Below, piece by piece: positions 63,883-64,000 of a stretch of DNA of 64,000 bases. Made by a program: the position numbers and the translations under genes. Source of the stretch: Pseudomonas sp. PA27(2017) (GTDB lineage: Bacteria; Pseudomonadota; Gammaproteobacteria; Pseudomonadales; Pseudomonadaceae); NCBI RefSeq assembly GCF_001945445.1, contig NZ_MSXW01000026.1:19927-83926 (forward strand), written 5' to 3'. The notes under the pieces are model-generated. The model was not told where the DNA came from. It worked only from the letters and a program-made list of their open reading frames with translations, and made no database searches. Position 1 is the first letter of the stretch. Each line of letters starts with the position of its first letter.

Positions 63883-64000
63883 TTCTATGTCAAGGATCCC
63901 CCTTTTTCGGGGTTGTAATCGACCTGCTTCTGCATCAGCGCAAAGGCGATACGAGCGAGTTTACGGGCCAGGATGGTCAGGGCTTCTGTTCGCTTGAGCC
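63883..64000 (-). mobile_element. Partial IS110-family insertion sequence
   Basis: One end of an insertion sequence lies inside the REP-containing repeat. The visible part holds the transposase C terminus, and GGGGATCC lies next to the stop. The rest of the element is beyond the right edge. Confidence 0.75.
63885..64000 (-). CDS. IS110-family transposase, C-terminal end (5' part outside window)
   Basis: The minus strand encodes 37 residues before a TAG: LKRTEALTILARKLARIAFA, then LMQKQVDYNPEKGGSLT. LARIAFALM is the characteristic C-terminal segment of IS110-family (COG3547) transposases, which recombine without a DDE triad and without long inverted repeats. The element begins within a few bases of a REP core, matching the known preference of some Pseudomonas IS110 elements for REP sequences. 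Subgroup cannot be decided from this fragment. Confidence 0.8.
   Translation of the reverse strand, partial: LKRTEALTILARKLARIAFALMQKQVDYNPEKGGSLT

Overview
The window is GC-rich chromosomal DNA of a gammaproteobacterium, almost certainly Pseudomonas in the broad sense. The evidence is the classic Pseudomonas gene order (accA-dnaE-rnhB-lpxB-lpxA-fabZ-lpxD-skp-bamA-rseP-dxr-cdsA-uppS-frr-pyrH-tsf-rpsB | map-glnD-dapC), a ladS-type hybrid kinase next to thiD-thiE-hemL, and Pseudomonas-style REP sequences (TGTGGGAGC...). The abundance of small repeats suggests the mendocina/oleovorans side of the genus, but that is a guess. No rRNA, tRNA or CRISPR array was seen.

Layout. (1) 1-20108, minus strand: an envelope and macromolecule-synthesis cluster running from rpsB-tsf through pyrH-frr-uppS-cdsA-dxr-rseP-bamA-skp-lpxD-fabZ-lpxA-lpxB-rnhB-dnaE-accA to a truncated tilS. 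Most junctions overlap by 1-4 bases. (2) 20372-27512: map and glnD (plus), a chemoreceptor (minus) with a FliA-type promoter, and dapC (plus). (3) 27558-33564, minus: a methyltransferase and haem-oxygenase-like oxidase pair, ladS, and an orphan iron-siderophore-type binding protein. (4) 33828-51040: thiD-thiE-hemL, a Sel1 protein, miaB-phoH-ybeY-corC-lnt, leuS-lptE-holA, arfA and an MltB-like lytic transglycosylase, with a few minus-strand genes between them. (5) 51201-58345: acyl-CoA dehydrogenase, a Na+/H+ antiporter, an ArsC/Spx-like protein, dapD, csdA-csdE and tcdA. (6) 58565-63706: an ndvB-like glucan synthase, dapE, rlmA and a small hypothetical gene. (7) 63793-64000: a repeat interrupted by an IS110-family transposase that runs off the window.

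How the genes work together. The cluster in (1) supplies lipid A (lpxA/B/D), fatty acids (accA, fabZ), phospholipid precursor (cdsA), isoprenoid carrier (dxr, uppS), outer-membrane assembly (bamA, skp; later lptE, lnt) and translation factors. dapD, dapC and dapE encode consecutive steps of the succinylase DAP/lysine pathway from three separate places. csdA-csdE-tcdA form a module for t6A37 cyclisation in tRNA, next to other tRNA/rRNA modification genes (tilS, miaB, ybeY, rlmA).

The parts most worth a second look are not the conserved genes. They are a 266-bp element of nested inverted repeats that should be transcribed as the 3' UTR of rpsB-tsf; an unannotated-looking arfA ORF with a strong hairpin inside its coding sequence; an HDO-type oxidase carrying an AT-hook-like motif beside a methyltransferase; three families of MITE/REP-like repeats, one with an IS110 element inserted into it; and an apparent mosaic of gene blocks relative to the PAO1 order as I remember it.
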